Source: Flavobacteriales bacterium (GTDB taxonomy: Bacteria; Bacteroidota; Bacteroidia; UBA10329). From it: a stretch of 39,110 bases of DNA. The stretch lies in assembly GCA_016124845.1 (NCBI GenBank), contig WGMW01000064.1, positions 1 through 39,110 on the forward strand, in the 5' to 3' direction. The notes below the pieces were generated by a model. The model did not search any database. It was given only the letters and a program-made list of their open reading frames with translations, and was not told the DNA's origin. Below, piece after piece: positions 6,690-16,392 of this stretch (its first letter is position 1; each line of letters opens with the position of its first letter). The translations under genes and the position numbers were made by a program.

Positions 6690-9170
6690 TCAGCTTCCAC
6701 ACATTTCACATCCTTCAGGATTATCCAGCGAACAGGTTATCTGAGCCTGCGCATCGGCCAGATTTACAGGCTGCACACCATCCGCGGTTGAACTCTGAAC
6801 CATGACAGGTGTGGCCAGCTCTGACTTTGGTGTTGGCGTTGCAACTGGAGCTTTGGTCAATTCATCTGTTGTGTTGGTTTCGGTCTCGCCAGCAGGTTGT
6901 GCCTTTGTTTCCTTGTTTACCGTAAACTGAATGGCTGCTGCTGCTGCCTGCGTTCTCAGGTAGTACATACCCGTTTTGAGACCGGCCTTCCATGCATAGA
7001 AGTGCATAGAAGTAAGTTTACCGAAGTTCGGATTCTGCATGAACAGGTTCAGACTTTGACTTTGGTCGATGTAAGCACCGCGGTCGGCAGCCATATCAAT
7101 GATGTCCTTCATGCTCAACTCCCAAACAGTTTTGTAGAGGTCGCGGATGTTCTGTGGAATCTCTTCAATACTCTGAACGGAACCTCCGTTAGCGATCAAC
7201 TTATTCTTCATGTCATCATTCCACAGACCGAGTTTTACAAGGTCTTTCAGAAGATGCTTGTTCACCACTACGAACTCGCCAGAAAGCACGCGTCTGGTGT
7301 AAATGTTTGAGTGGTATGGCTCGAAGCACTCATTGTTTCCAAGGATCTGTGATGTGGAAGCCGTTGGCATCGGTGCAACAAGCAATGAGTTACGCACGCC
7401 ATACTTCTTCACTTCTTCCTTCAATACATCCCATTCCCAGCGGTCTGTTGGCGTTACGCCCCAAAGGTCATACTGGAACTTGCCTTCAGAAACAGGAGAT
7501 CCAGGGTAGGTTTCGTAGTGACCGAATTCTTTGGCCTGATCCTTAGAACAGGTCATGGCTGCGTAGTAGATCGTTTCGAAGATCTCCTTGTTCAGTTGCT
7601 TCGCTTCTTCACTATCGAATGGCAGACGCATTTTGATGAAAGTATCTGCCAAACCTTGAACGCCCAAACCTACAGGACGGTGGCGCATGTTGCTGTTGCG
7701 CGCCTCTGGCACAGGGTAGTAGTTACGGTCGATAACCTTGTTCAAGTTGCGCGTGGCAACGTAAGTGATGTCGAACAGTTTCTGATGATCGAACTCGCCT
7801 TCTGGTGTAACGAATTTTGGCAACGCGATAGAAGCCAAGTTGCATACGGCAACCTCGTCTGGCGCGGTATATTCTACAATTTCGGTACACAAGTTCGAAG
7901 ACTTGATGGTTCCCAAGTTCTGCTGGTTCGACTTACCGTTGCATGCGTCCTTGTAAAGCATGTAAGGCGTTCCTGTTTCAATTTGAGATTCGAGGATATG
8001 GAACCAAAGATCCTGTGCTTTCACGGTCTTGCGGGCCTTTCCTTCTTTCTCATATTGCTCGTAAAGGGCTTCGAATTTTTCACCCCAGCAGTCTCCCAGT
8101 CCAGGCGCTTCATTTGGGCAGAAAAGCGACCAGTCACCACCATCTTCCACACGCTTCATAAACAGGTCTGGAACCCACATGGCGTAGAACAGATCGCGGG
8201 CGCGATTTTCTTCCTTACCGTGGTTTTTCTTCAGATCGAGGAAGTCATAGACATCCGCGTGCCATGGCTCCAAGTAGATGGCGAATGAGCCTTTTCGCTT
8301 GCCCCCGCCTTGATCCACGTAACGTGCCGTGTCATTATAAACGCGCAACATCGGCACAATTCCGTTCGATGTTCCGTTGGTGCCTTTGATGTAAGACCCT
8401 GTGGCACGCACGTTATGGATGCTGAGGCCGATTCCTCCCGCAGATTGCGAGATCTTGGCACATTGCTTCAATGTGTTGTAAATGCCATCGATACTGTCAT
8501 CTTGCATGGTTAGCAAGAAACAGCTGCTCATCTGCGGCTTTGGAGTACCCGCATTGAAAAGCGTTGGCGTGGCATGCGTAAACCATCTTTCTGAAAGAAG
8601 ATTGTAGGTCTCAATTGCCGACTTGATATCTTCCTTGTGGATTCCAACGGCAACACGCATCAGCATGTGCTGCGGACGCTCGGTGATCTTCCCGTTGGTC
8701 TTCAGCAGGTAGCTTCTTTCCAATGTTTTGAACCCGAAGAAATCGTAACCGAAATCCCTGTCGTAAATAATGGTAGAGTCAAGGATCTCTGCATTTGCCT
8801 CGATGATCTCGTACACATCATCAGCGATCAGCGAAGCCTTTTCCCCTGTCTTCGGATCGATGTAATCGTACAATTTCTTCATCGTTTTTGAGAACGATTT
8901 CAATGTTGACTTGTGCAGATTGGAAACCGCAATACGGCTTGCCAAAAGCGCATAGTCTGGGTGGCGTACGGTAAAAGACGCGGCTGTTTCCGCAGCAAGT
9001 TCGTCCAACTGCTGTGTGGTCACACCTTCGTAGATGCCCTCGATCACCTTCATGGCAACTGGAATCGGGTCAACGATAGGGTCAAGGCCGTAGCACAGTT
9101 TCTGAACACGGGCAGTTACCTTGTCAAACTTGATGGACTCTTTGCGTCCGTCTCTTTTTACAACATACAT
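6690..9170 (-). CDS. nrdA: Ribonucleoside-diphosphate reductase, class Ia large subunit
   Basis: 826 residues. This is the catalytic subunit that reduces ribonucleoside diphosphates to deoxy forms. An ATP-cone allosteric domain occupies about residues 1-90. Catalytic features are a first redox cysteine in SSCFLL (about residue 216), the active-site NLCTEI (about residue 427, supplying Asn, thiyl-radical Cys and Glu), the second redox cysteine in [10 protein letters not shown], and the radical-transfer tyrosine pair in GMYYLRTQ. The last 80 residues are a Thr/Pro/Ala-rich flexible tail ending in CEMCGS, the CxxC pair that relays electrons from thioredoxin or glutaredoxin. It lies 44 bp downstream of nrdB, in the same operon. 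The gene order is B then A, the reverse of E. coli. Confidence 0.97.
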   Translation of the reverse strand: MYVVKRDGRKESIKFDKVTARVQKLCYGLDPIVDPIPVAMKVIEGIYEGVTTQQLDELAAETAASFTVRHPDYALLASRIAVSNLHKSTLKSFSKTMKKLYDYIDPKTGEKASLIADDVYEIIEANAEILDSTIIYDRDFGYDFFGFKTLERSYLLKTNGKITERPQHMLMRVAVGIHKEDIKSAIETYNLLSERWFTHATPTLFNAGTPKPQMSSCFLLTMQDDSIDGIYNTLKQCAKISQSAGGIGLSIHNVRATGSYIKGTNGTSNGIVPMLRVYNDTARYVDQGGGKRKGSFAIYLEPWHADVYDFLDLKKNHGKEENRARDLFYAMWVPDLFMKRVEDGGDWSLFCPNEAPGLGDCWGEKFEALYEQYEKEGKARKTVKAQDLWFHILESQIETGTPYMLYKDACNGKSNQQNLGTIKSSNLCTEIVEYTAPDEVAVCNLASIALPKFVTPEGEFDHQKLFDITYVATRNLNKVIDRNYYPVPEARNSNMRHRPVGLGVQGLADTFIKMRLPFDSEEAKQLNKEIFETIYYAAMTCSKDQAKEFGHYETYPGSPVSEGKFQYDLWGVTPTDRWEWDVLKEEVKKYGVRNSLLVAPMPTASTSQILGNNECFEPYHSNIYTRRVLSGEFVVVNKHLLKDLVKLGLWNDDMKNKLIANGGSVQSIEEIPQNIRDLYKTVWELSMKDIIDMAADRGAYIDQSQSLNLFMQNPNFGKLTSMHFYAWKAGLKTGMYYLRTQAAAAAIQFTVNKETKAQPAGETETNTTDELTKAPVATPTPKSELATPVMVQSSTADGVQPVNLADAQAQITCSLDNPEGCEMCGS

Positions 9171-9214
9171 GGGGAAAGGGATTTGGTGGTTTACAATTGG
9201 ATTATTCGGTCAGA

Positions 9215-10252
9215 TCAAAAGTCAGCGTCAGTAGTAAACGTGTGGTTGTCGGTACTTCCACCTGTCATTACACCTGCTTTTTGGTATTCAGAAACTCGCT
9301 TTTCGAAGAAGTTGGTTTTTCCTTGAAGCGAGATCATTTCCATGAAATCGAATGGGTTTGTGGCGTTGTACACTTTCGAACAGCCCAGTTCGCCCAACAG
9401 ACGGTCGGCCACAAACTCGATGTATTGGCACATCAGGTTGGCATTCATCCCGATCAAAGCAACTGGAATGGCATCCACCACGAACTCTTTCTCGTATTCA
9501 ACAGCTTCGGTAATAATGGCCGTTACTTCTTTCGGATCGAGTTTATTCTGAAGTTGGTTGTACAGCAAGCATGCAAAATCGCAATGCAGACCCTCGTCTC
9601 TCGAGATCAGCTCATTGGAGAATGAAAGTCCTGGCATGAGGCCACGTTTCTTCAACCAGAAAATGGAGCAGAAACTGCCTGAGAAGAAAATGCCTTCCAC
9701 AGCTGCGAATGCTACCAATCGCTGAGCGAATGTTCCGTTCTCGATCCAACGCAACGCCCAGTCGGCCTTCTTGGTTACGCATGGTAGATTTTCGATGGCG
9801 TTGAAAAGGAAATCCTTCTCTTTCGTGTCCTTTATATACGTGTCGATCAGCAGCGAATACGTTTCTGCGTGAATGTTCTCAATGGCAATTTGGAAACCGT
9901 AGAAACATCTGGCCTCTGGGTACTGAACCTCATTCAGGAAGTTGATGGCAAGGTTCTCGTTTACAATGCCATCGCTTGCGGCAAAGAATGCCAACACGTG
10001 CTTGATGAAGTGACGCTCGTCCTTGGTCAACTTGTTCTCCCAATCGTTCATGTCCTGCTGAAGATCGATCTCTTCGGCAGTCCAAAAACTGGCTTCGGCC
10101 TTCTTATACATGGCCCACATTTCGCGGTGCTTGATAGGGAAAATGACGAAGCGGTCATTGCTTTCCTGAAGGATCGGCTCAACTGGCAATGAGGTTTTTT
10201 CTGGCAGAATTTCGGTCAGATTTGTTGCGGTTTGCTGAGTCGGTCGATCCAT
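9215..10252 (-). CDS. nrdB: Ribonucleoside-diphosphate reductase, class Ia small subunit
   Basis: 345 residues. This is the radical-generating di-iron subunit. Expected ligands are visible: Asp in WTAEEIDLQ, Glu in VNENLAINF, Glu/His in ENIHAETYS, Glu in [10 protein letters not shown], and Glu/His in [10 protein letters not shown]. The radical tyrosine sits in ARCFYGFQ. These segments and the C-terminal tail TFTTDADF, which docks into NrdA, resemble the eukaryotic R2 proteins more than the E. coli type, which is usual for Bacteroidota. The tyrosine argues for a conventional class Ia enzyme rather than a tyrosine-less subclass. First gene of the operon; the start codon follows a 404-bp gap that must carry its control. 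Confidence 0.97.
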   Translation of the reverse strand: MDRPTQQTATNLTEILPEKTSLPVEPILQESNDRFVIFPIKHREMWAMYKKAEASFWTAEEIDLQQDMNDWENKLTKDERHFIKHVLAFFAASDGIVNENLAINFLNEVQYPEARCFYGFQIAIENIHAETYSLLIDTYIKDTKEKDFLFNAIENLPCVTKKADWALRWIENGTFAQRLVAFAAVEGIFFSGSFCSIFWLKKRGLMPGLSFSNELISRDEGLHCDFACLLYNQLQNKLDPKEVTAIITEAVEYEKEFVVDAIPVALIGMNANLMCQYIEFVADRLLGELGCSKVYNATNPFDFMEMISLQGKTNFFEKRVSEYQKAGVMTGGSTDNHTFTTDADF

Positions 10253-10656
10253 CTTTTTCGTGTTTTTAAGCGTTAATAATCCCTGTGGTCGAATGCTCTG
10301 TTATTCGTTGGATTACTCCCGATTCTAACGGCTTTCGACCTAAAAAATTCTTTTAAGTCTTCTAATTGTTTGGTTGCGAGCGGGTTAAGAAATGCAGTAC
10401 CCTCGCGCCTTCCACCCTTCAAATTTTCGCAAAAAAGCCTGTGGGGTCAACCCGAAAGAATTAACAATCGGCCATAGTTTTTAACATCGGGTTTATTACG
10501 CCCACGTTAATAAAAATGTATAACGCCTGTAATCCTTGCTATGACTGCATTTGCGCTTTATCGTCACTCTTTAGGTGACAAAAAAGGTTGCAAAATCTTT
10601 TGCGAATGTTACGCGAGAGTTACCCGAAATTGGCTACGTAAATCGCGCAAAAAATT
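10253..10656. other. 404-bp intergenic region upstream of nrdB
   Basis: AT-rich, with no convincing ORF. It must hold the nrdB promoter (minus strand), but no exact TAnnTTYG box was found. A 5-bp hairpin GTCAC-TCTTTAG-GTGAC lies at 10563-10579 next to a run of A; on the minus strand the T run precedes the stem, so it is not a standard terminator for the upstream DUF3109 gene. No NrdR-box pair was recognised. Regulation of dNTP supply could plausibly use this unusually long leader, but the sequence shows no named element. Confidence 0.5.
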
Positions 10657-11232
10657 TTAATCCTTTTGCTTTTGCAGTTGGTCGATCATTTCCAACTCTT
10701 CATACCACTCGGTTCCGTACTTTCTGATCAAAGCCTCTTTTAGGAAACGGAACAATGGAACATTCAATTTGGCACCACAGTCGCACGCGGGCTTGCAAAT
10801 GCTCCACTTGTTGTAATTCACCGCATCGTAGCTTTCGTACTCGGTAATTCGAACGGGATAGAGATGGCACGAGATGGGCTTTTTGAATTTGACCGCACCA
10901 TCATTGTAGGCCTTTTCGATGCCGCAGGAAACCATTCCGTTCTCATCGATCAGCGCGTAGGCGCATCTTCCGTTTTCAAGTAGGGAAGTGCCTTTGTCGC
11001 CATCCACATCAATTTCAAAAACACCTTTCTCCGCGATCATGGCCCGCCCTTCCTCATCTAAATAAGGAAGAACGTCATCGATGATGTTTTCCAGAAGATC
11101 GATCTCCTCATCGGTGAGCGGAGCACCCGCATCGCCCTTCACGCAGCAAATGCCTTTGCAGGCGTTCAGGTCGCAAACGAAATGGCGCTCCAGGAGGTCG
11201 AGCGAAACAAGTGTATTCTGAATGGCAAACAT
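10657..11232 (-). CDS. DUF3109 family cysteine-rich protein
   Basis: 191 residues. The pattern FVCDLNACKGICCVKGDAG near the N-terminus, further Cys in GRCAY, MVSCGIE, ISCHLYP, and the C-terminal CKPACDCG make about ten conserved-looking cysteines. This matches the DUF3109/YkgJ-like group, thought to bind a metal or iron-sulfur centre; the function is not established. The promoter (11238-11245) ends five bases before the ATG, so the mRNA is expected to be leaderless. It is divergent from the RimB-like gene. Confidence 0.85.
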   Translation of the reverse strand: MFAIQNTLVSLDLLERHFVCDLNACKGICCVKGDAGAPLTDEEIDLLENIIDDVLPYLDEEGRAMIAEKGVFEIDVDGDKGTSLLENGRCAYALIDENGMVSCGIEKAYNDGAVKFKKPISCHLYPVRITEYESYDAVNYNKWSICKPACDCGAKLNVPLFRFLKEALIRKYGTEWYEELEMIDQLQKQKD

Positions 11233-11237
11233 GGCGG

Positions 11238-11245
11238 CAAAGGTA
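11238..11245 (-). promoter_or_regulatory. -7 element (TACCTTTG) giving a leaderless transcript
   Basis: On the minus strand the sequence is TACCTTTGCCGCC followed directly by the ATG at 11232. With the usual distance of about 5-7 bp from this box to the start of transcription, the first transcribed base would be at or next to the A of the ATG. Confidence 0.6.
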
Positions 11246-11288
11246 GCTTGGTTCTTCTTGAAGTGAAACAGGATAGACCGAACTATGA

Positions 11289-11296
11289 TAATTTCG
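11289..11296 (+). promoter_or_regulatory. -7 element (TAATTTCG) for the RimB-like gene
   Basis: TAATTTCGC matches the TAnnTTYGC form repeated in this window. It lies 15 bp before the ATG at 11312 and downstream of the alternative ATG at 11285, which selects 11312 as the start. Confidence 0.55.
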
Positions 11297-11311
11297 CAAT
11301 CAGTTCAAGCT

Positions 11312-11761
11312 ATGAAGAGAACGGTTCGTACAATAGGTAGTGTGGATAAACTGGATCTTCCATTTTTCGGGATCGAAGACCTGGATTGCAAGATCGATAC
11401 GGGCGCAGATACATCCAGTCTGCATTGCAGCAAAGTACGGGTGGTGGAGAAGGACGGAAAGGAATACCTGAAATTTCGCGTGTTGGACAAGAAGCATCCG
11501 CAGTTCAGCAAAGTGGATCAATTGGTGTCCGATTTCAGGGAGAAAACCGTGCGAAGCTCCAACGGAGAATCAGAGATACGCTATGCGATACGGACCAAAG
11601 TGGTGCTTTTCGGACGGACCGAATCGATCACATTCACGCTTGCAGACCGTGGCAAGATGAAGTTTCCCGTTCTGCTTGGAAAACGGTTCCTGAAGCATAA
11701 GTTTCTGGTGGATGTTGCGCAGAATGACCTCTCGTACACGGAGAAGGTTTCCGCTGGTTAG
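11312..11761 (+). CDS. RimK/RimB-type retropepsin-fold protein (putative ATP-dependent zinc protease family, PF05618)
   Basis: 149 residues. The aspartyl-protease-like motif is clear: KIDTGADTSSLHC near residues 30-42, with LADRGKMKFPVLLGKRFL in the second half. This is the pattern of PF05618, often called putative ATP-dependent zinc protease, structurally a single-domain retropepsin; relatives are encoded next to RimK glutamate ligases and are proposed to trim poly-glutamate. No rimK is visible here. The 3' end overlaps the convergent DUF389 gene by 4 bp, each stop lying within the other gene's end. Confidence 0.85.
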   Translation: MKRTVRTIGSVDKLDLPFFGIEDLDCKIDTGADTSSLHCSKVRVVEKDGKEYLKFRVLDKKHPQFSKVDQLVSDFREKTVRSSNGESEIRYAIRTKVVLFGRTESITFTLADRGKMKFPVLLGKRFLKHKFLVDVAQNDLSYTEKVSAG

Positions 11762-13233
11762 AATTCCACAATTCTGACCGTGTCCAACGCCAACCGTTGC
11801 TGTAGCCAGCGTTGCATTTTAAACTTTTCTTCCCGTTTCAATTCGCTTGAGATCTTGTCCCATTGTATCAAGAATGTCGGTACCGTGTCCAATCCGAAGC
11901 TGTTCACTTCCACACTTCGGGCGTAGGCCAGTCGGTTCACCTTCGGGTAGATTATCTTCACTTCTTTCAGCAGGTTCTCCATCGGAACGCTGTCTTTTTG
12001 CAAACTCGACAATCGTCTTTCCAACGAAGAGATGCGCGCATCTTTTTGGGCCATCTGCTGCTCATTCTTATTGTAGATGTCTTCAAGAATTCCCACTCTT
12101 ACCTCGTTTGTGAGCTTCCCAGCAATATCGTTGGTCACGTCTTTTGGCTGATGAATTTTCAGCACCGTCTTTTCCAACCCCTGCTTGGCCATTTGGTTTT
12201 CGAGTTGTCGTTGCGTTTGGTTGCTGATCGGGTCGCCCATGATGAAAATATCAATGCGCGAAATGGTATCGGTGTAAGTGATCTTCTTGCTCACGATCTC
12301 TGTTCCCTGCATTTGCAGATTCTCCGAAATGAACTTGTCTGCCTTGCCCATAAAAATGGTCTCTTTTACCAATCCGTAAAAGATCCACGCGCTTGGCAAG
12401 AGAACCACGATGACAAACGCAACCATGTAGCGTTTCACCTTCTTTTCGGTGTCAGCGTTCACAAAACTTACAAGCGGGAACCGCAGATAGCGAACAATTA
12501 GAAATGTGGAACCTGCAATGAAAATGGAGTTCAGGGTGAACAGATAGAACGCTCCGAAAAAGAACGAAAGTTCCCCGTTCGCAAGCCCATAACCTGCTGT
12601 ACAAAGGGGAGGCATCAATGCAGTTGCAATAGCAACTCCAGGAATTACGTTTCCTCTGTTCCTTCTCGAAACACCGATAATTCCTGCCAAACCACCGAAA
12701 ATCGCAATCAGTGCGTCCAGAAAAGTTGGCTTTGTACGGGCCAACAGTTCAGGTTGTGCCTCATGTAATGGCGTAATGAAAAAGTAAACGGTGGAAGTGA
12801 TCAACGCCACCACGATCATCACCCCGAAATTCTTCAACGCGCGTTTCAGTGTTTCCCAATCGTTGGTTCCCACCGAAAGGCCGATGGCCAAGATCGGACC
12901 CATGAGCGGGGAGATAAGCATGGCACCGATGATCACCGCGGTGCTGTTCAGGTTCAGTCCGATACTGGCGATGAAGATGGAGCAGATGAGGATCCAAACG
13001 ATGTGGCCTCGGAAAACCATATCCTTTTTAATGGTCTCAATGGTTCCTTCCTGGTCGCTGTCATCCGCCAAGTTCATGGTGGTCCGCGCAAAATCGCGCA
13101 GCGAAACAAGCATGCGCAGAACGTTGAAGTTCAGGTTCTCTTTCGCCTGCTCCTCCGCCTGTTGGTTCTGTTCCTGATCCGTGTCTTTTTCTGCCTCCAT
13201 TCCCAATCTGATTCGTCCTTTATCCGAACTCAA
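11758..13233 (-). CDS. DUF389 (TIGR00341-like) integral membrane protein
   Basis: 491 residues (480 from an alternative ATG at 13200). A charged, Gln/Glu-rich N-terminus precedes a membrane core of about six helices containing the DUF389 hallmark MLISPLMGPILAIGLSVG and NRGNVIPGVAIATALMPPLC. The C-terminal third is soluble, with a coiled-coil piece (QQMAQKDARISSLERRL). The family is widespread and its function is not firmly known; transport has been suggested. It converges on the RimB-like gene with a 4-bp overlap and diverges from glyS, whose promoter box lies just beyond the longer start. Confidence 0.88.
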   Translation of the reverse strand: MSSDKGRIRLGMEAEKDTDQEQNQQAEEQAKENLNFNVLRMLVSLRDFARTTMNLADDSDQEGTIETIKKDMVFRGHIVWILICSIFIASIGLNLNSTAVIIGAMLISPLMGPILAIGLSVGTNDWETLKRALKNFGVMIVVALITSTVYFFITPLHEAQPELLARTKPTFLDALIAIFGGLAGIIGVSRRNRGNVIPGVAIATALMPPLCTAGYGLANGELSFFFGAFYLFTLNSIFIAGSTFLIVRYLRFPLVSFVNADTEKKVKRYMVAFVIVVLLPSAWIFYGLVKETIFMGKADKFISENLQMQGTEIVSKKITYTDTISRIDIFIMGDPISNQTQRQLENQMAKQGLEKTVLKIHQPKDVTNDIAGKLTNEVRVGILEDIYNKNEQQMAQKDARISSLERRLSSLQKDSVPMENLLKEVKIIYPKVNRLAYARSVEVNSFGLDTVPTFLIQWDKISSELKREEKFKMQRWLQQRLALDTVRIVEF

Positions 13234-13239
13234 AATTCA

Positions 13240-13247
13240 TAGCTTTG
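13240..13247 (+). promoter_or_regulatory. -7 promoter element for glyS (TAGCTTTG)
   Basis: TAGCTTTGC is an exact TAnnTTTG match, 39 bp before the preferred ATG at 13287. The longer open frame from 13245 would start inside this box, so it is rejected. Confidence 0.65.
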
Positions 13248-13286
13248 CGCCACCTAAAATACAGCATTCCAACACAGTTTTTCTAC

Positions 13287-14828
13287 ATGAACAACGAAGA
13301 TCTTTTCAAGAACGTCATTGCCCACTCCAAAGAGTACGGTTTCATTTTTCAGAGCAGCGAGATCTATGATGGCCTCAGCGCGGCTTACGATTACGCACAG
13401 ATGGGCGTGGAATTGAAGAAGAACATCCGCGATTACTGGTGGAAAGCGATGGTGCAGTTGAATGAGAACATCGTTGGGTTGGATGCGGCCATCTTCATGC
13501 ATCCAACTACTTGGAAAGCCTCGGGTCACGTGGATGCATTCAATGATCCGCTCATAGACAATAAGGATAGCAAGAAACGCTACCGCGCGGATGTGCTGAT
13601 CGAGGATTACATGGCCAAGATCGACCAGAAGATTCTTAAAGAAGTGGTAAAAGCGGCCAAGCGTTTTGGCGATGCGTTCGATGAGGACCAGTTCATGGCC
13701 ACCAATCCGAACGTGCTGCGGAATGTGGAAAAGAAGGAAGAGATCCGTAAGCGATTTGTGGAAGCGTTGGAGAACAACGATCTGGCTGAGGTTCGTCAGA
13801 TCATCATCGATCTGGAGATTGCGTGCCCTGTTTCAGGTTCTAAGAACTGGACGGAAGTGCGTCAGTTCAACTTGATGTTTGCTACCGAAATGGGCGCGAT
13901 GGCCGATGGTGCCAGCACGGTTTATCTACGTCCAGAAACGGCTCAAGGAATTTTCGTGAACTACCTGAACGTTCAGAAAACGGGAAGGATGAAGATTCCT
14001 TTCGGAATTGCGCAGACAGGCAAGGCATTTCGAAATGAGATCGTTGCGCGTCAGTTCATTTTCCGCATGCGGGAGTTTGAACAGATGGAAATGCAATTCT
14101 TCGTCAAACCAGGAACCGAGTTGGATTGGTTTGAAACCTGGAAGGAAAAGCGCCTCGCTTGGCACAAAGCCATGGGCTTGGGCGATGACAAATACCGTTT
14201 CCATGCGCACGATAAGTTGGCACACTATGCCAATGCAGCTTTCGATATCGAGTTCGATTTCCCATTCGGATTCAAAGAGTTGGAAGGAATTCACTCTCGT
14301 ACCGATTTCGATTTGAGCCAACACGAAAAATACTCAGGCAAGAAGCTCCAGTATTTCGATCCAGAGATGAATAGCAGCTATGTGCCCTACGTGGTTGAAA
14401 CGTCCATTGGTCTTGACAGAACAGTTCTGGCCGTGCTTTCATCTTCGTACACGGAAGAGAAATTGGAAGACGGTTCAGAGCGAACAGTTTTGACCATTCC
14501 GCCATTTTTGGCACCTGTTAAATTGGCCATTCTGCCTTTGCTGAAGAAAGACGGTCTGCCCGAAAAGGCGATGGAGATCTTCAACCAGCTGCGCTTCGAC
14601 CACAATATTATATATGAGGAGAAGGACAGCATCGGTAAGCGTTACCGAAGACAGGACGCCATCGGCACACCTTATTGTATTACGGTAGATCACGACACGC
14701 TGACCGATAATGCGGTTACCCTCCGCGACCGCGACACCATGCAACAGGAGCGCGTTCCAATCGAGAAACTCTCTCATATTGTGGAGGAGAAGGTTGGAAT
14801 GAAGAAGGTTTTGGAGAGTATTGGTTAG
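13287..14828 (+). CDS. glyS: Glycyl-tRNA synthetase, homodimeric class II type
   Basis: 513 residues. It charges tRNA-Gly with glycine at the expense of ATP. The start MNNEDLFKN...SSEIYDGLSAAYDYAQMG is the family N-terminus (motif 1 region). Motif 2 is FRNEIVARQFIFRMREFEQME and motif 3 is ETSIGLDRTVLAVL. The C-terminal anticodon-binding domain includes APVKLAILPL and RYRRQDAIGTPYC. This is the single-chain bacterial/eukaryotic-like enzyme, not the alpha2beta2 form. Confidence 0.96.
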   Translation: MNNEDLFKNVIAHSKEYGFIFQSSEIYDGLSAAYDYAQMGVELKKNIRDYWWKAMVQLNENIVGLDAAIFMHPTTWKASGHVDAFNDPLIDNKDSKKRYRADVLIEDYMAKIDQKILKEVVKAAKRFGDAFDEDQFMATNPNVLRNVEKKEEIRKRFVEALENNDLAEVRQIIIDLEIACPVSGSKNWTEVRQFNLMFATEMGAMADGASTVYLRPETAQGIFVNYLNVQKTGRMKIPFGIAQTGKAFRNEIVARQFIFRMREFEQMEMQFFVKPGTELDWFETWKEKRLAWHKAMGLGDDKYRFHAHDKLAHYANAAFDIEFDFPFGFKELEGIHSRTDFDLSQHEKYSGKKLQYFDPEMNSSYVPYVVETSIGLDRTVLAVLSSSYTEEKLEDGSERTVLTIPPFLAPVKLAILPLLKKDGLPEKAMEIFNQLRFDHNIIYEEKDSIGKRYRRQDAIGTPYCITVDHDTLTDNAVTLRDRDTMQQERVPIEKLSHIVEEKVGMKKVLESIG

Positions 14829-14907
14829 CCCTTAGACCTGTCATTTTAGCTGACAGTTTCGTTTGATTGACTTTGTTGAAGTTTTCACCTTGGTGCAAAA
14901 TTTCGGC

Positions 14908-16392
14908 ATGGTGTCACGTTTTACAATTCTATTTGTACTTATCACTTCGTGTGTTCAAGCTCAAACACTACTTCAATCGGGTGAGATAATTGGTGGTCGG
15001 CCAACACGTATTCCAATCGATTATTCTGGAAATTCGGTAAACTCGATTGAACTGGTTACGGTCAATAACTACAATATTGCTGCTACCCAAGTCTATGCTT
15101 TTAATGTCAATGCATTGGGCGAATTGATATATGCGGATACCCTTCAATTCGCTGAAGTACTTGACACGTTGGGAAACGTTGAAATGAGACAGCACCAGTA
15201 TCAGTATGGAGTTACCGTTGGTGGAATGGTCATTCTCGCGGGTTTGAGTCACAGGACGGTCATGCCATTTGTCCCAAAAGTGATTTGCGCTGGAGGGTTT
15301 GGGTCATATTCTCCTTATGCAGGATGGATAGATAGGGATTATTATGTTTTCAATTGGCAATTCTCTCCAGTTGGAGTTGAATATAATCGGTTTGATCCAA
15401 GGTTTGTGAGTTACGCAACCTCACAGCACCCGAACAACGAAGGAGTAAGAATTACTGGAGCCTTCAATCGATTTGAGGGAAGCTCGGTGCTATTGGACGT
15501 GTATGACATTTATCCAGAAGAGAGTTTGCCTACGCATAAGCTTTTCAGTCTGCCGCTTGAAACAACATTTTTCATCAATCATTCAATCGAACTTGACCGA
15601 AAGCTATTGCTTTCAGGTTTTTGGGTTGATATGGATGCAGGGTTCTTGAAACGTCCCAAGGCTGTTCTGATCGATCTTGAAAGTCAAGAAGTCCAAGAAT
15701 TGATTTTAGACCAAACTGAATACCACGTAGAGGTAATTTCGGGTTTGGTCGCTGACAGTGACCGTTGTTTTTTGATACTCAGGGAAACAGACAATAATGG
15801 ACAACTGGTGGAGAGCAGAATACTTCGTTTTGATGCAAATACCAATGCCAACGTCATCGCTTCATTTTCAAGTCAATTTGTTCCTGCCAGCATAGTAAGC
15901 GAGACAAGTAATGGAATCCTTATTGGGGGAGATTATAACCGATTCGGTCTGAAAACGGCATCTGTTTTTGAGGTGAATGGGTATGCAGAAGCAGAGCCTG
16001 AGATGATTGGCTATGCAGAACTGGGGGAAGTGGCTACGAGTTTCAAAGGATATGAAGAAACGTTGCTGGGTAATTTCCTTGTCGGAACCTACGATTCATT
16101 GAATGGGACACCGAAAGGATCGTTCATGACCCCAATTCTTGGACAGTCATTGCTGTCAGTTGGTGAGAGGCGAACGGAAGATTTGGCCACTCTTTTAGGG
16201 GACATGCTTTTTATTAAGTCAGCGGAACCTGTACAGCTCAGGGTATTTGATTTGGAAGGTAGGATTTTCCTTGCTGAGAAGATTAATTCTGGTCCAAAAG
16301 ACCTATCGCATCTTGTGAATGGAGTTTACCTCATTTCCGTTTGGAATAATGAAACAAGACAGACCTTGAAAACTGTTTTCGTCACCCATTAA
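14908..16392 (+). CDS. Secreted protein with T9SS sorting domain, unknown function
   Basis: 494 residues from the ATG at 14908; a longer frame opens at 14863 but lacks a clean signal peptide. Residues 1-19 (MVSRFTILFVLITSCVQAQ) form the signal peptide. The body is beta-rich with no catalytic motif recognised. The last 75 residues look like a type A sorting domain (LRVFDLEGRIFL, LVNGVYLISVW, TLKTVFVTH), so it should be exported by the T9SS and released or anchored at the surface. A near-consensus TGACTTTG box at 14868-14875 may be its promoter. It ends 11 bp inside the convergent pth gene. Confidence 0.75.
   Translation: MVSRFTILFVLITSCVQAQTLLQSGEIIGGRPTRIPIDYSGNSVNSIELVTVNNYNIAATQVYAFNVNALGELIYADTLQFAEVLDTLGNVEMRQHQYQYGVTVGGMVILAGLSHRTVMPFVPKVICAGGFGSYSPYAGWIDRDYYVFNWQFSPVGVEYNRFDPRFVSYATSQHPNNEGVRITGAFNRFEGSSVLLDVYDIYPEESLPTHKLFSLPLETTFFINHSIELDRKLLLSGFWVDMDAGFLKRPKAVLIDLESQEVQELILDQTEYHVEVISGLVADSDRCFLILRETDNNGQLVESRILRFDANTNANVIASFSSQFVPASIVSETSNGILIGGDYNRFGLKTASVFEVNGYAEAEPEMIGYAELGEVATSFKGYEETLLGNFLVGTYDSLNGTPKGSFMTPILGQSLLSVGERRTEDLATLLGDMLFIKSAEPVQLRVFDLEGRIFLAEKINSGPKDLSHLVNGVYLISVWNNETRQTLKTVFVTH

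Noticed and set aside
7518-8288. 256-codon plus-strand open frame opposite nrdA
   Set aside because: Lies wholly antisense to a conserved catalytic gene; its composition follows from nrdA codon use, and it has no family features.
10563-10579. Hairpin as terminator of the DUF3109 gene
   Set aside because: The stem is only 5 bp and, on the minus strand, the T run precedes rather than follows it.
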